Assembly: GCA_947561585.1 (NCBI GenBank)
Contig: CANNZV010001175.1
Location: forward strand, 124,024 to 188,023
DNA length: 64,000 nucleotides
Direction: 5' to 3'
From: Caprella mutica
Lineage: Eukaryota; Arthropoda; Malacostraca; Amphipoda; Caprellidae
The position numbers and the translations under genes were made by a program. Positions 46,061 to 56,262 of this stretch are shown in pieces (the first letter of the stretch is position 1; every line of letters starts with the position of its first letter). The notes under the pieces were generated by a model. That model was not told the origin of the DNA. It saw only the letters and a list, made by a program, of their open reading frames with translations, and ran no database searches.

Positions 46061-46791
46061 AAGGTTAATATTAAGCAGCAATATGACAAGCATGTTTTTA
46101 ATGTCTATTTCTTTAGAGTCAATTTATATCAGAGACCTAATGAACCGCATTTATATTAAGATATTGCATATCAAAAGAAACTCTGTACGTGTTATGATTT
46201 ATATATCTTATGTGAGTTTTAAAGTTATGATTTTTATTCGTGTGTCTGTGGTTTCAGATCGAAGCTAGTTAATATACTGCAATTTTCCTGCTTAACCCTA
46301 TGTTCGAAATTCAGTTGAAACGCATTATGTTTAAACATTAATTTATTATAGTTTCAAAAGAGATTATTAAACAGTTACATAAAGTTTCAGCTTTAAAAAC
46401 TTGGGTGATTGATAATAATATAAAATAAAATTTATAATACAATTAAAAAATTAACATTAATTTCAGTTACAACATATATATGAATAAAAGATAATCAAAC
46501 AGAATCTAAATTGTTGGTCACTGGAGCAGTGGAACTTTATTGTTGAATTTCCACTTTTTAGATTTTATTAAAAATTTAATTGATTCGTATTTAAAAGATC
46601 ATTTGATCTGTCTATTATTTCGTATGTTCACTTTAACTTATCTCGTAGTTCTTGACTTAACATAACATATTCTTTTTATTTTTCCCTTTTTAACTAATGA
46701 AATGTTGTTCGGTTACCACAAAAATACCTTTTTCTTTAAATCAGTTAATAATAAATGTTTTACCTTCTGTAAATGAAATCCAAAATTATGC

Positions 46792-46896
46792 GCTGGAATC
46801 TTCCGTGGTGGAGTTTTCCGGCGGTGGGATATTCTGTGGTGGAAATTATCAGCGGTGGAACTTTCCGTGGTGGAATTATCCGCGGGGGAATTTACG
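46792..46896. repeat. Array of 15-bp units, single arm (FB8)
   Basis: About six units of the type GTGGAATTTTCCGCG. This is the same architecture as one arm of the foldback-like elements, but no inverted partner was found nearby. Short open frames here are artefacts of the 15-base period. Confidence 0.6.
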
Positions 46897-46974
46897 TAGA
46901 ACCCATTTATTGGTTATTGGACTTAAAGCAAAAAGTTATCTATACTCTTAGTCTCTCTAACTTTCCCTTCTAAG

Positions 46975-47312
46975 TAGCAACTTGATTGAGATCAAGCCTA
47001 TCTTTCACTATATTTCCCCTATAAGTAGCAACTTAATTGAGATCAAGCCTATCTTTCACTATATTTCCCCTATAAGTAGCAACTTAATTGAGATCGAGCT
47101 TACTTTTTTGTACCTTCCACCTCATAGTAGCAACTTGATTGAGATTGAACCTATTTTTCTCTATCTTTCCCCTCTAAGTAGTAACTTGACCGAGATCGAG
47201 TCTACTGTTCTCTACATTCCACCTCATAGTAGCAACTTGATCGAGATTGAACCTATTTTTCTCTATCTTTCCCCTCTAAGTAGTAACTTGACCGAGATCG
47301 AGTCTACTGTTC
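46975..47312 (+). repeat. 51-bp minisatellite abutting the duplication border
   Basis: Nearly seven units of 'agtagcaacttgattgagat' followed by about 31 more bases. Because 51 is divisible by three, one frame stays open with a 17-residue repeat (IEIEPIFLYLSPLSSNL). The last four units form two identical 102-bp dimers. The array ends at 'ctctatt', exactly where copy B of the segmental duplication starts. Confidence 0.85.
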
Positions 47313-47693
47313 TCTATTACCGTGCATAAATTGGCTGAAGGTTAATAAAAAGTGAAATAGAATGATAATAAAGGATCAATTAATATGAAGTATAATATCC
47401 ATACATATTAATAATAAATTAAGATTAGAATATATATAAACCAACTATTTATTGATTGTTTTTTAATCATTTCATTATTTTTCATAATATTTTTACATAT
47501 TTGTAGAACATTCACAAAGAATATTACAAGTCATGTGAGTAATGAATAAATCTAACGTCAAAATCCACTTAATATAATTATTCCTACCTAATAGAAAGGT
47601 GAAAGAGGAGGAATTACCGGATTATAGAATTTATTTATGTTTATTATGCTCATGTCTTTTTAAACAATCAGACCGATTAGTCTCGTAATTACA

Positions 47694-49480
47694 CTAAGTA
47701 CATTTTAACATATTTCCAGTGTGTTTTCTTTCATGTCTTTTCAAACTACCAGACGAAATGGTCTCGTAATCACAATATGAACACTTAAGTTTGTCTCCGG
47801 TATGTTTTCTTTCATGAATTTTCAAATTACCAGACGAAATGGTCTCGTAATCACAATATGAACACTTAAGTTTGTCTCCGGTATGTTTTCTTTCATGAAT
47901 TTTCAAATTACCAGACGAAATGGTCTGGTAATCACAATATGAACACTTAAGTTTGTCTCCAGTATGTATTCTTTCATGAACTTTCAAATTACCTGATTGA
48001 ATGGTCTCGTAATCACAATATGAACACTTAAGTTTATCTCCAGTGTGTATTTTTTCATGTATTTTCAAATGACCAGACTTATTAGTTCGGTAGTTACAAT
48101 ACGAACATTTGAATTTTTTAGTTCCTTTAATAGCTGCACTGTTTTCTTTATCCTCATTGAGACCATCACAATTAACTCTATTAGAGTCAGACTCATGGTT
48201 TTCAGATGATTTAGATGAGTCTTCAACATTATCTTGCGGAACAGACGGACTTTTTCCCTGTGGTTTGGAGATAATTTGTACTTTCTTCTCTCCATAATTC
48301 GATGCATTAAAATTATATCTGAAAGTTCTGAGATAAGAAGAGGTTTTGTCACCTGGAAATGAAGCAATAAATAAATAAATATGCTTAATATATTTTTATC
48401 CTTAATATTATGTCTCATATGGGCTAAAATATTTGGCAAATTTAAATATGAGCAAGATATAAAATTCAAAGCAAATGATCGAAAGAACTCTTCAGCAAAA
48501 CGATAATTTGATAGTACTATTTAGACTAGTGAATTATTTTTTTTTAAGGAACTCGTAGTTGAAGAGCATAACCCTAGTGCTATCCTCTCAAACGGCAAGT
48601 AGCGTTAAAAAAGAGATAAACATGGTAAAATGGAAAGACAATACATAACCCAAATTGCAACAGTTTATGACCTATTTACACCAACCCCTTCAACTTCCTT
48701 TCACCATAGACAGCTTCTAGATAGAGCTCCTGGGATTCTATTAATTAAAACTGAAAGATCGGTAATTCTGACAGGTGAATATTCTTGCATAACTACATAA
48801 TTACATTGTATGATTGTTAATACGGAAAGTTAAAACTCACATAGAAGTGTGTCATCAATGGTTTCAACAGTGTCTTCACAAGTGGTAGAACTTAGATTCT
48901 TTCGCATGGGATATTCTCTCCTGAATTCATCATCATATTTGAGTTCATCCTTCATTTCGGGTTCAGAATCTGTATCAAGGTAAGTACCACATCCAACACT
49001 CTTCTTGCGATCATTGACAGGTATGATGGTAATTCCTTCATTGATTATAGTCTCAATGGAATAAAACAAAAAATCACTTTCATCCCCTAAGATGAAGTCA
49101 ACACTATCATCACTTAGCTCTGATATATTCATTTCATGGTGCTTCATTGTCATCTTCTCAATTTCTTTCTTAGTTAAGTTATTATCCAACATTTTGTCAG
49201 TACAATCACTCAGTTAATATTCATTCCTATCAATCTGCAAGCTATCTGACGGTTCATCTGCAGAAACAGTCTCAGTTTCGATTACTTTCACTATTAGAGG
49301 GTTAGTAGTCTTCTCAATGAATTTCAATGCACTTTTAAGCAAATCACTGTAGGGACAAAGAGAAGCAGGTTTTCCTGAAGATATTCTGGAACAGTAGTCC
49401 TTGAAGTTAACCAGATCTTCTCTTTCTATATACATCAACTGTTTGGATACAAAGTTATTAGTTACTTTTATAAAATTCAA
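47694..49480 (-). pseudogene. SET-less PRDM9-like paralogue c
   Basis: Duplicate of paralogue b. The N-terminal exon is about 49480-48841 and has the same in-frame TAA (49214-49216). The finger exon is 48352-47694. It keeps five C2H2 fingers; the sixth is cut by CAG to TAG after LKCT at 47694-47696, while the rest of that finger is still readable to about 47636. Helix residues at -1/+2/+3/+6 are K-G-H-I, Q-G-N-V, S-G-N-I, S-G-N-I and S-G-S-R. The upstream region is displaced by more than 7 kb of LINE sequence inserted about 100 bases before the N-terminal exon. Expression is doubtful. Confidence 0.75.
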
Positions 49481-49535
49481 ATGACAAAGGTCCCCCTAAA
49501 CTAATAAATCTGTTGCAAATGTAGGCATCTTTATG

Positions 49536-51424
49536 ACTTAAACCCTAAAAACACATGGAATCTTATAAATAAAGTTTTAAATAGAAAAAGAAATCAAAAG
49601 GATTTTAAGGTAAAACAATTAGATAGGATTTTAACCGGTGAGGACCTTTGTAATCATTTTAACGATCATTTTAGTTCCATAGCACAATCACTCTCTAACA
49701 ATATTCCTGTTCTTAATGACCCTATTTTTAATCTTTCCACTCCCTATATTTTAAACGAAATTTTATTACCACAAATTACAGTTGCTGAAGTCAGAGACGT
49801 CCTTTTGTCTTTTAAGAGTAAAATTAGTCATAAGAACGAAATACCATGTTCTATTTTAATTGAAGTTTTAGATTGTATTAGTGAACCCTTGTGTAATATT
49901 TTTAATAGTAGTATTTTAGCAGGAATTTATCCCAATGTTTTTAAAGTTGCTAGGGTGGTTCCAGAAAATGATGTAAATAATTTTAGACCAATATCTACAC
50001 TACCAATTTTTTCGAAGGTTTTAGAAAAAATCCTATATAGCAAATTATCAAATTTTATTGACGATAATAAGATTTTAAACAATAGTCAATACGGTTTTAA
50101 AAAAGGAGTTACAACCACCCATGCAATTTTAGAATTTTTACACTATGTTTTAAAATCTTTTAATGAAAATTCTTATTGTATAGCTTTATTTTTAGACTTA
50201 AAAAAAGCTTTCGACACGGTAGATGTAAACATTTTAATGAAAAAACTTCACCACTACGGCATTAGAGACAATTTTAATAAAATTTTAGTTAGTTACCTGA
50301 GCAGCAGACGGCAGTATGTATATATTAACGATTTTAAATCTAATTTGAAGACAATGAATATAGGTTTATACCAAGGATCGACATTAAGTCCAATTTTATT
50401 CAATTTATATTTTAATGATGTATGTAATGTAGCCACTGAAAATGATTTTAATTGTACTCTTTTTGCTGACGATGCAGTATTTTATTGTAGGAATAAATGT
50501 TTAGATAGTCTAGTTTTTAAATTGAATAATTTTATCACCAAGTTATCTCAATGGCTGGATTTTAATAAACTCACCCCTAACATTTCAAAAACCAAAATTA
50601 TGCTTTTTAACTCCCATAAACAAATAACCGTACCAGATATCTATTTTAACCATGAAATTTTAGAAAAGGTTCATCATTTTAAATATCTAGGCATTTTTAT
50701 CGACGAAAGATTATCTTTTAAAGAACATCTGTCCTTTTTATGAAAGAAACTAAGTCAAGTTAAAGGAATTTTTTATGCAGCTGCCCCGTATTTTAACAGA
50801 AAAACCTTAATTTTAATGTATAATTCTTTAGCCTACTCCCTTTTTATCCAATCTATAATTGTATATGGAAAATCTTTTAACTCGCTGCTCCAGCCATTGA
50901 GAACTATTTTAAACAGTATTTTGAGAATAATATTGAATGTAAAAAGAAATTTTAATGGTAGGTTTTATTTATCCAATAATGATTTATATAGGAATTTATA
51001 TTTATTGAAATTTGACGATGTTTATGATTATTTTTTATTGAAATTTTTTCGTAATGCTCTATATTTTAACTCGGACATTTTTAATACCTATTTTAGAGAC
51101 CATATACCTACTCACTCCTACCAAACCAGATCAACTCATTTTAATGTCCCTAATTTTAGAACTGAAGTAGAAAGAAATTTTATCGTTTATAGGGCTATTG
51201 ATCTTTTTAATAATATTCCTGAAAATATTAAACATCCAATGTCTGATTTTAAATTCAAAAAGATTTTTAAAGAATACTGTATTAGTAAATATATTGAATG
51301 ATTTTAGACTATACCACTGCATCGTCATTTTAATTTTAATTTTTCGTTTAGTTTAGTATTTTGTATATATTTTAAATTTCCATAAGTTTGTGAAACTTTT
51401 TCGGATGTAATAAAATAAAAAAAA
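49536..51424 (+). mobile_element. 5'-truncated LINE, copy B only
   Basis: A non-LTR retrotransposon lacking its ORF1 and endonuclease. The insertion is flanked by ATG (49533-49535 and 51425-51427), and copy A has the empty site at about 41490. It ends in AATAAA and an A-rich tail. The short target duplication and 5' truncation are usual for LINEs. Confidence 0.9.
49538..51301 (+). pseudogene. LINE reverse transcriptase with one internal stop
   Basis: Partial ORF2 open from the insertion point to a TGA at 50741-50743, then open again in the same frame to a TGA at 51299-51301. Reverse transcriptase motifs in order: NNFRPISTLPIFSKVLEKIL, ALFLDLKKAFDTV, NIGLYQGSTLSPILFN, and the catalytic FADD in LFADDAVFY near 50460. 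The C-terminal part contains LKFFRNALYF. A single nonsense mutation in nearly 590 codons suggests a fairly recent copy. The class is a CR1/Jockey-like non-LTR element by eye; the clade is not fixed. Confidence 0.85.
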
Positions 51425-51865
51425 ATGCAGCTTAAATTTATATTTCAATGGAATTAACAAAAATAATAATATATACATAAATCATATAACAATATATCGA
51501 ACTTCATTCACTTCATTCTCTACAGTCAAGTGAACTAGACGTGTGGTGTAGTGAGACGCTCTGAATGTACTATCTGTTACATAACTTTCTGATTCTTGTG
51601 CCAAAACCAAGTTTTAGAAGTTATGCACCTATGTGTAGTTACCATATCCTACACTAATCATATCAGAAGCTTTCCTTTCAATAGTGGTGTACTTATGAAG
51701 TCTGTGTTCCTTCAGTCTTGTGATTGTGAGAGAAAACAAAGTAAGGTCACAACTGCCTTTGTTTGAGTCAGCCGCCATATTGATTTCACCACGCTACATA
51801 GCACTGACTTGTGACCGGTGTTTAATACTACTTATTAGAGCCCACTTCTGTTTATATCAGTTAGC

Positions 51866-52666
51866 ATGGCTGGAACTAGGAAAACGGAATCCATGAATTC
51901 GAAGCAATCAACTCTCCCAACGATGCCTAATTTAGGTGGTAGAGCTCTGCGGTCTGATTACGCTCAATTGTCCGAAGAAAGCAGAACTCTTCTATTTGTC
52001 CTAGAAAACAAACTTGAGGCAAAGTTTAATGAATTAATTAACATTATGGAGGCGAAGGATGATAAATTGAATGAACTAGAACGCGAAAATGCTACATTGA
52101 GGAGAGATATGACTGGTCTAGTGGAGCGTTTGGAAAATCTAGAGTCTAATGAACGCTTGAATGATTTAATTATTTCAAGCGGATCACTGCCTGTGGGACA
52201 AATAGGCGAAAACACTAGTTTGGTAACTGCAAACTTTCTCAAGATAAATCTTAAATATGAATTAGCGTCTAGTAACATAGTGTCCGCTTATCGACTGGGT
52301 AGGCCTCCTGCCCCCCAGCAACCTGACAAGAGAAATATATTAATTAAACTTTCGAGTGAAGAGGTGAAACACGACATTCTAAATGCGTGTAGAAGTGTGA
52401 AACCAGCAGGCCTGTTCGTTAGAGAAAATCTTACTCCATCTAGATCAGGAATTCTTTACTCTCTGCGGCAGTTGAAGAAGAAGTGTCCTGAAAAAATTGA
52501 TTATTGTGGATCTATTCGCGGTAGAGTGTACTTCTGGTTGAAATCAAGTGGAAACTCAAGAAACCGCAAAATTTACGTTAACTCCCATACTGTGTTGGAA
52601 GATCTATGCTCTAAGGAGTTTAATATCGATATCGCTGAAGTACGTTCCGATAAATTGCATGCCTGA
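51866..52666 (+). CDS. LINE ORF1, coiled coil plus nucleic-acid-binding domain
   Basis: A 266-residue nucleic-acid chaperone-type ORF1 protein expected to coat the element's RNA. Residues about 35-95 look like a coiled coil (LENKLEAKFNELINIMEAKD, then ELERENATLRRDM). Residues about 135-245 resemble the RRM-like and C-terminal region of L1-type ORF1 proteins (SAYRLGRP, RNILIKLSS, LFVRENLTPSRSGILYSLRQ, GRVYFWLK). The start is the first ATG after the 5' UTR, and the stop is TGA in 'gcctgact'. No CCHC knuckle was seen. The reading is uninterrupted. Confidence 0.8.
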   Translation: MAGTRKTESMNSKQSTLPTMPNLGGRALRSDYAQLSEESRTLLFVLENKLEAKFNELINIMEAKDDKLNELERENATLRRDMTGLVERLENLESNERLNDLIISSGSLPVGQIGENTSLVTANFLKINLKYELASSNIVSAYRLGRPPAPQQPDKRNILIKLSSEEVKHDILNACRSVKPAGLFVRENLTPSRSGILYSLRQLKKKCPEKIDYCGSIRGRVYFWLKSSGNSRNRKIYVNSHTVLEDLCSKEFNIDIAEVRSDKLHA

Positions 52667-52675
52667 CTCCTATTG

Positions 52676-53227
52676 ATGTATGTTACTTATATATCAGTGT
52701 GGCTATTTTTAGTCCTTTCTTACTCTTTTCCGTCAGTGGTACTTTTGCATGTATATTTTTTGTCACCGATGAGTAATGGTCTACTGTCGCAATCGCATAT
52801 ATTTTATAATATGTGTGTATTTGTGTACATTAGGTACATAGAAAATGGTCCTCGGCAATCTCTTGTATACATTGTGATACAGGCAGAATTGCTCCAGAGA
52901 ACCTCGTGTAACAGCTTCTGCTTAATTTCTAGTCAAATTATGTCATGTTTTTGTACTTTTGTGATCAATTCATACTTGCACTGTTATATTTGTATCACTT
53001 ATCTGTCGCATTTCAATTTTTATTACTGTAGTAGTGAATATAGCCAAAACATTGTACTGTATGCTATTAATTTATGTAATTGTGTCAATAGTGTGTCCTA
53101 TTGTAATCTATATTATTGTGATCACAGTTTCTCTTGTTTATATTACTGTGTCTCTTGTGTTTCTAAAGTTGTTCATTGTGTAAAACTGCCTCACAATTTA
53201 ATAGTGAATCACTTGCTAGACCGATGA
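52676..53227 (+). CDS. Open frame between LINE ORF1 and ORF2, doubtful
   Basis: About 183 codons, rich in Tyr, Cys, Ser, Leu and Val with hydrophobic stretches (SVWLFLVLSYSF; SYCNLYYCDH). Its stop overlaps the ORF2 start as ATGA at 53224-53227, the arrangement used for termination-reinitiation in some non-LTR elements. I recognise no domain. It could be a pyrimidine-rich spacer that happens to be open. The overlap is the only reason to take it seriously. Confidence 0.3.
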   Translation: MYVTYISVWLFLVLSYSFPSVVLLHVYFLSPMSNGLLSQSHIFYNMCVFVYIRYIENGPRQSLVYIVIQAELLQRTSCNSFCLISSQIMSCFCTFVINSYLHCYICITYLSHFNFYYCSSEYSQNIVLYAINLCNCVNSVSYCNLYYCDHSFSCLYYCVSCVSKVVHCVKLPHNLIVNHLLDR

Positions 53228-56112
53228 TAGGTATTTCCGATAACTTGGATGATTTGATGAGGCAGGATCTGTGTCGTTATTATGAATTCTCTGAAATACA
53301 GAGCACGCAAGGTGAAACTAGTTTTATGATCATACACCAAAATATCCGGTCTTTCAATAAAAATTTTGATGAGTTTTCTGTTGCTTTAAAAAACGTAGAA
53401 CGCACCGTAGACGTTATTGTGTTAACGGAAACTTGGTTTAGGAGCGATGAATTCTCAGAGATTGTAGGTTTTAGATCTTTTCATACTTGTAGAGCGGATA
53501 GACTTGGAGGTGGAGTGTCTGTTTTTGTGAGGGATGGGTTGGATTTTGTAACGAAAGATGAACATTCTTATGTATCCGAATCTCTGGAAACATGTGCAGT
53601 GGAGGTGATTCTAGACAGGCAAAATAATAGGAGACTGTCTGTAGTGGGAATGTACAGACCTCCAAATTCTTCTAAACAAAGATTCATTGAACAAACTCAG
53701 GGATTGCTTAATGTGTTTCAAAATAAAACGTGTGCTTTTGTAGGCGATTTCAACATTGACATTTTAAATGATGATGATAGTTCTGAATTGACGAATGAAA
53801 TGCACACTCATGGGTTCTATTCATTAATAACAATACCAACGCGGGTAACGGATACTAGTTCTAAGTGCATTGATAACATTTGGTACAATAAGGTTGATGT
53901 GTCTTTATGTGGCTCTTTTATTGTAGATATATCAGATCATTATCCTATTTTTGCCATTTTTAATATTTCTGTATCCACGTTTGTTGTCAAGAATGTTATC
54001 CGCGATCTCTCTCCTAGTTCGATAGCTCGTTTTGTAGATTCGCTTTCACAATTAAATATTGATTATTCTACTCATTGCATGAATAAAAACGTCGACTATA
54101 AAACTGAATGGTTTACAAAATCTTTTTACACATTATATAACAAAAGCTGTCCTAAAAAAATCAAATATGTCTCGTCTAAAAGGCTGTCCAAGCCGTGGAT
54201 TAATAATGTGCTTAGGAGGGAGATCAACGAAAAGCATTCTCTATTTAAAAGGTATAAGCAGGGTATGGTGTCCTTTCAGGTGTACAATCAATTTAAAAAT
54301 AGACTATCTAAAACTTTATTAAATGCAAAAAAAGCCTACTTTACTTTTAAGTTCAATCAGAATCGAAATGATATTAAGGCAAATTGGAAAACTGTCAATG
54401 CTTTACTGAATAAAAGTAGAAAAACTCATCCTAATATTCTCATAAAAGATGATCAAGAAATTGTTGATCCTAAAGATGTTGCAAATCATTTTGTCGACTA
54501 CTTTTCTACTGTAGCAGTTGAGCTTGAAAGCACAATACCTGTCAGTGATGCCGATCCTTTGTATTTTGTTCCGCAACGTATAACTGACTCATTCTGGGCT
54601 TCGTCGGCGACAGCTGATGAGGTCATTACTATTGTTCGGAACATGAAAAATAAATCAGGTACAATTGACGTTATTCCTGTATTCGTATTTAAGTATGCAA
54701 TATCTCCTATATCTTCTGTTATATGTGATATTTTCAACTCATCTATAGCTGAAGGCAATTTTCCGAAATCATTAAAATCAGCTCGGGTTGTACCGATCTA
54801 TAAGTCGAAGAATAGAAAGGTAGTGTCAAATTTTCGTCCTATATCTATTTTGTCGATTATGTCTAAACTTATGGAGAAATTAATGAAAAATCGTGTTGGT
54901 TCGTTCCTTGAGAAGCATAAGATAATTTACAATAAGCAATTTGGATTTAGAGAGGGTTATGACACCTCTGATGCCATTTTGGAATTTGTTGACAGGTGTG
55001 CGGATGCCATGAACGACAAATTGTATACTGTTGCTCTATTTCTTGATTTGTCAAAGGCATTCGACACCGTGAATAAGAGTATAATGTTAAAGAAACTCGA
55101 CAGGTTAGGATTCAGGGGAGTTATTGGTGAGTGGTTTGACAGTTACTTGTCTAATCGTGTAATGTACGTTGATGTTGATGGTTCTCACTCATATACTAGA
55201 ACGCTTAATATAGGTCTCCCGCAGGGTTCTGTATCTGCTCCATGGCTATTCAGTTTGTACGTGAATGACATGCATAACGCGTCTGACAAACTTTCTTTCA
55301 TTCATTTCGCAGATGACACCACAGTTTATAGGAGTGGTAAAGATTTGGATGTACTGTGTCGTGAAATCAACGAGGAGTTAGACAATGTGTGTAAGTGGCT
55401 AAGAGCAAATAGACTCTCATTGAATATCAGTAAAACTAAATGTATGCTTTTTACCCACAAACGTGTCGACTCCAGTGCACTAAATATATCTATTGATGGA
55501 TGTAGGATTGATTTTGTTTCCAATATTAAATTTCTGGGTATAAATATTGACGATAAACTAAAATATAGTGATCATTGTAGTAACCTTTCCAGAAAACTGT
55601 CTTATTCTGTCTGTATCCTGAAAAATGTGTCCTACTATGTTACAGTTAACGTGTTAAAATCTCTATACTATGCTCTATTTTATTCTCATATGACATACGG
55701 TCTAGCTGTTTGGGGGGGATGTGGAGTGACTAATTCTAGTAAAATATCTTCATTAATCAGGAGAATCAGTACGCCATTTGAAAACCGCGGAGACAGCATT
55801 TTCATCCCTTTATCTTTTGAACATGTTTATAAATATTTTGTTATTAAAAAATTCTTCACCATAGTAAGTAATCATGCACATAACCAATATTTTAGTTTGA
55901 AGTTGTTAGAGTTATTTCCATCCCATAGTCACCTAACTAGATGTCACACTAATAACCTTCTTAACATTCCTATGTACAGTACTACAACTAGTCAGAGGCA
56001 ATTCATTTATAATGCCGTTAAGATATGGAATGAGCTCCCTGTCGAGCTTAGAAGTATGGATAACCCTAAGAAATTCATTAGTGGACTTAAAGATCACCTC
56101 AGTTCGTTCTAG
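53224..56112 (+). CDS. LINE ORF2: AP endonuclease and reverse transcriptase
   Basis: A 962-residue polyprotein that would nick target DNA and prime reverse transcription there. The N-terminal APE-type endonuclease has its key residues: HQNIRSF, VLTETWF, GVSVFV, GDFNID and SDHYPI. The reverse transcriptase follows: SNFRPISILSIMSKLMEKLM, LFLDLSKAFDTV, NIGLPQGSVSAPWLFS, the catalytic FADDT near residue 695, and LNISKTKCMLF. The C-terminal region contains TYGLAVWG and AVKIWNELP, common to Jockey/CR1-like elements. The ATG at 53224 is used because the open frame upstream has no earlier ATG. There is no RNase H domain and no lesion. Confidence 0.9.
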   Translation: MIGISDNLDDLMRQDLCRYYEFSEIQSTQGETSFMIIHQNIRSFNKNFDEFSVALKNVERTVDVIVLTETWFRSDEFSEIVGFRSFHTCRADRLGGGVSVFVRDGLDFVTKDEHSYVSESLETCAVEVILDRQNNRRLSVVGMYRPPNSSKQRFIEQTQGLLNVFQNKTCAFVGDFNIDILNDDDSSELTNEMHTHGFYSLITIPTRVTDTSSKCIDNIWYNKVDVSLCGSFIVDISDHYPIFAIFNISVSTFVVKNVIRDLSPSSIARFVDSLSQLNIDYSTHCMNKNVDYKTEWFTKSFYTLYNKSCPKKIKYVSSKRLSKPWINNVLRREINEKHSLFKRYKQGMVSFQVYNQFKNRLSKTLLNAKKAYFTFKFNQNRNDIKANWKTVNALLNKSRKTHPNILIKDDQEIVDPKDVANHFVDYFSTVAVELESTIPVSDADPLYFVPQRITDSFWASSATADEVITIVRNMKNKSGTIDVIPVFVFKYAISPISSVICDIFNSSIAEGNFPKSLKSARVVPIYKSKNRKVVSNFRPISILSIMSKLMEKLMKNRVGSFLEKHKIIYNKQFGFREGYDTSDAILEFVDRCADAMNDKLYTVALFLDLSKAFDTVNKSIMLKKLDRLGFRGVIGEWFDSYLSNRVMYVDVDGSHSYTRTLNIGLPQGSVSAPWLFSLYVNDMHNASDKLSFIHFADDTTVYRSGKDLDVLCREINEELDNVCKWLRANRLSLNISKTKCMLFTHKRVDSSALNISIDGCRIDFVSNIKFLGINIDDKLKYSDHCSNLSRKLSYSVCILKNVSYYVTVNVLKSLYYALFYSHMTYGLAVWGGCGVTNSSKISSLIRRISTPFENRGDSIFIPLSFEHVYKYFVIKKFFTIVSNHAHNQYFSLKLLELFPSHSHLTRCHTNNLLNIPMYSTTTSQRQFIYNAVKIWNELPVELRSMDNPKKFISGLKDHLSSF

Positions 56113-56129
56113 GAATATTTTAACTTCTT

Positions 56130-56262
56130 GTTATGTGTTCTCTTTTCTTGTTCTGTTTTCTTTTCTTGTTTTGTGTTCTCTTTTCTTGTACTGTATTCTC
56201 TTTTCTTGTACTGTATTCTCTTTTCTTGTACTGTGTTCTCTTTTCTTGTACTGTGTGTTTAT
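56130..56262 (+). repeat. 20-bp pyrimidine-rich minisatellite in the LINE 3' UTR
   Basis: About six units of 'tgttctcttttcttgtactg' begin some 20 bases after the ORF2 stop. The short hydrophobic open frames here are repeat artefacts. Confidence 0.8.

Larger units (their letters stand above)
39294..46287. repeat. Segmental duplication, copy A
   Basis: Direct-repeat partner of 47313-64000. In the parts compared line by line (for example 40500-41450, 43600-44900 and 45540-46280) only scattered differences were seen. Copy A lacks three insertions present in copy B and has one 246-bp MITE that B lacks. Its start is defined by 'ctctattaccgtgcataaat'. Its true end may lie at 47312 if the duplication is tandem, since copy B runs off the window. 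Confidence 0.9.

Noticed and set aside
46982..47329. 115-codon frame with 17-residue repeats
   Set aside because: The 51-bp period keeps any stop-free frame open; there is no ATG context or partner exon.
54498..54758. Minus-strand frames inside the LINE (also 51964-52278 and 55326-55523)
   Set aside because: Antisense shadows of LINE ORF1 and ORF2.
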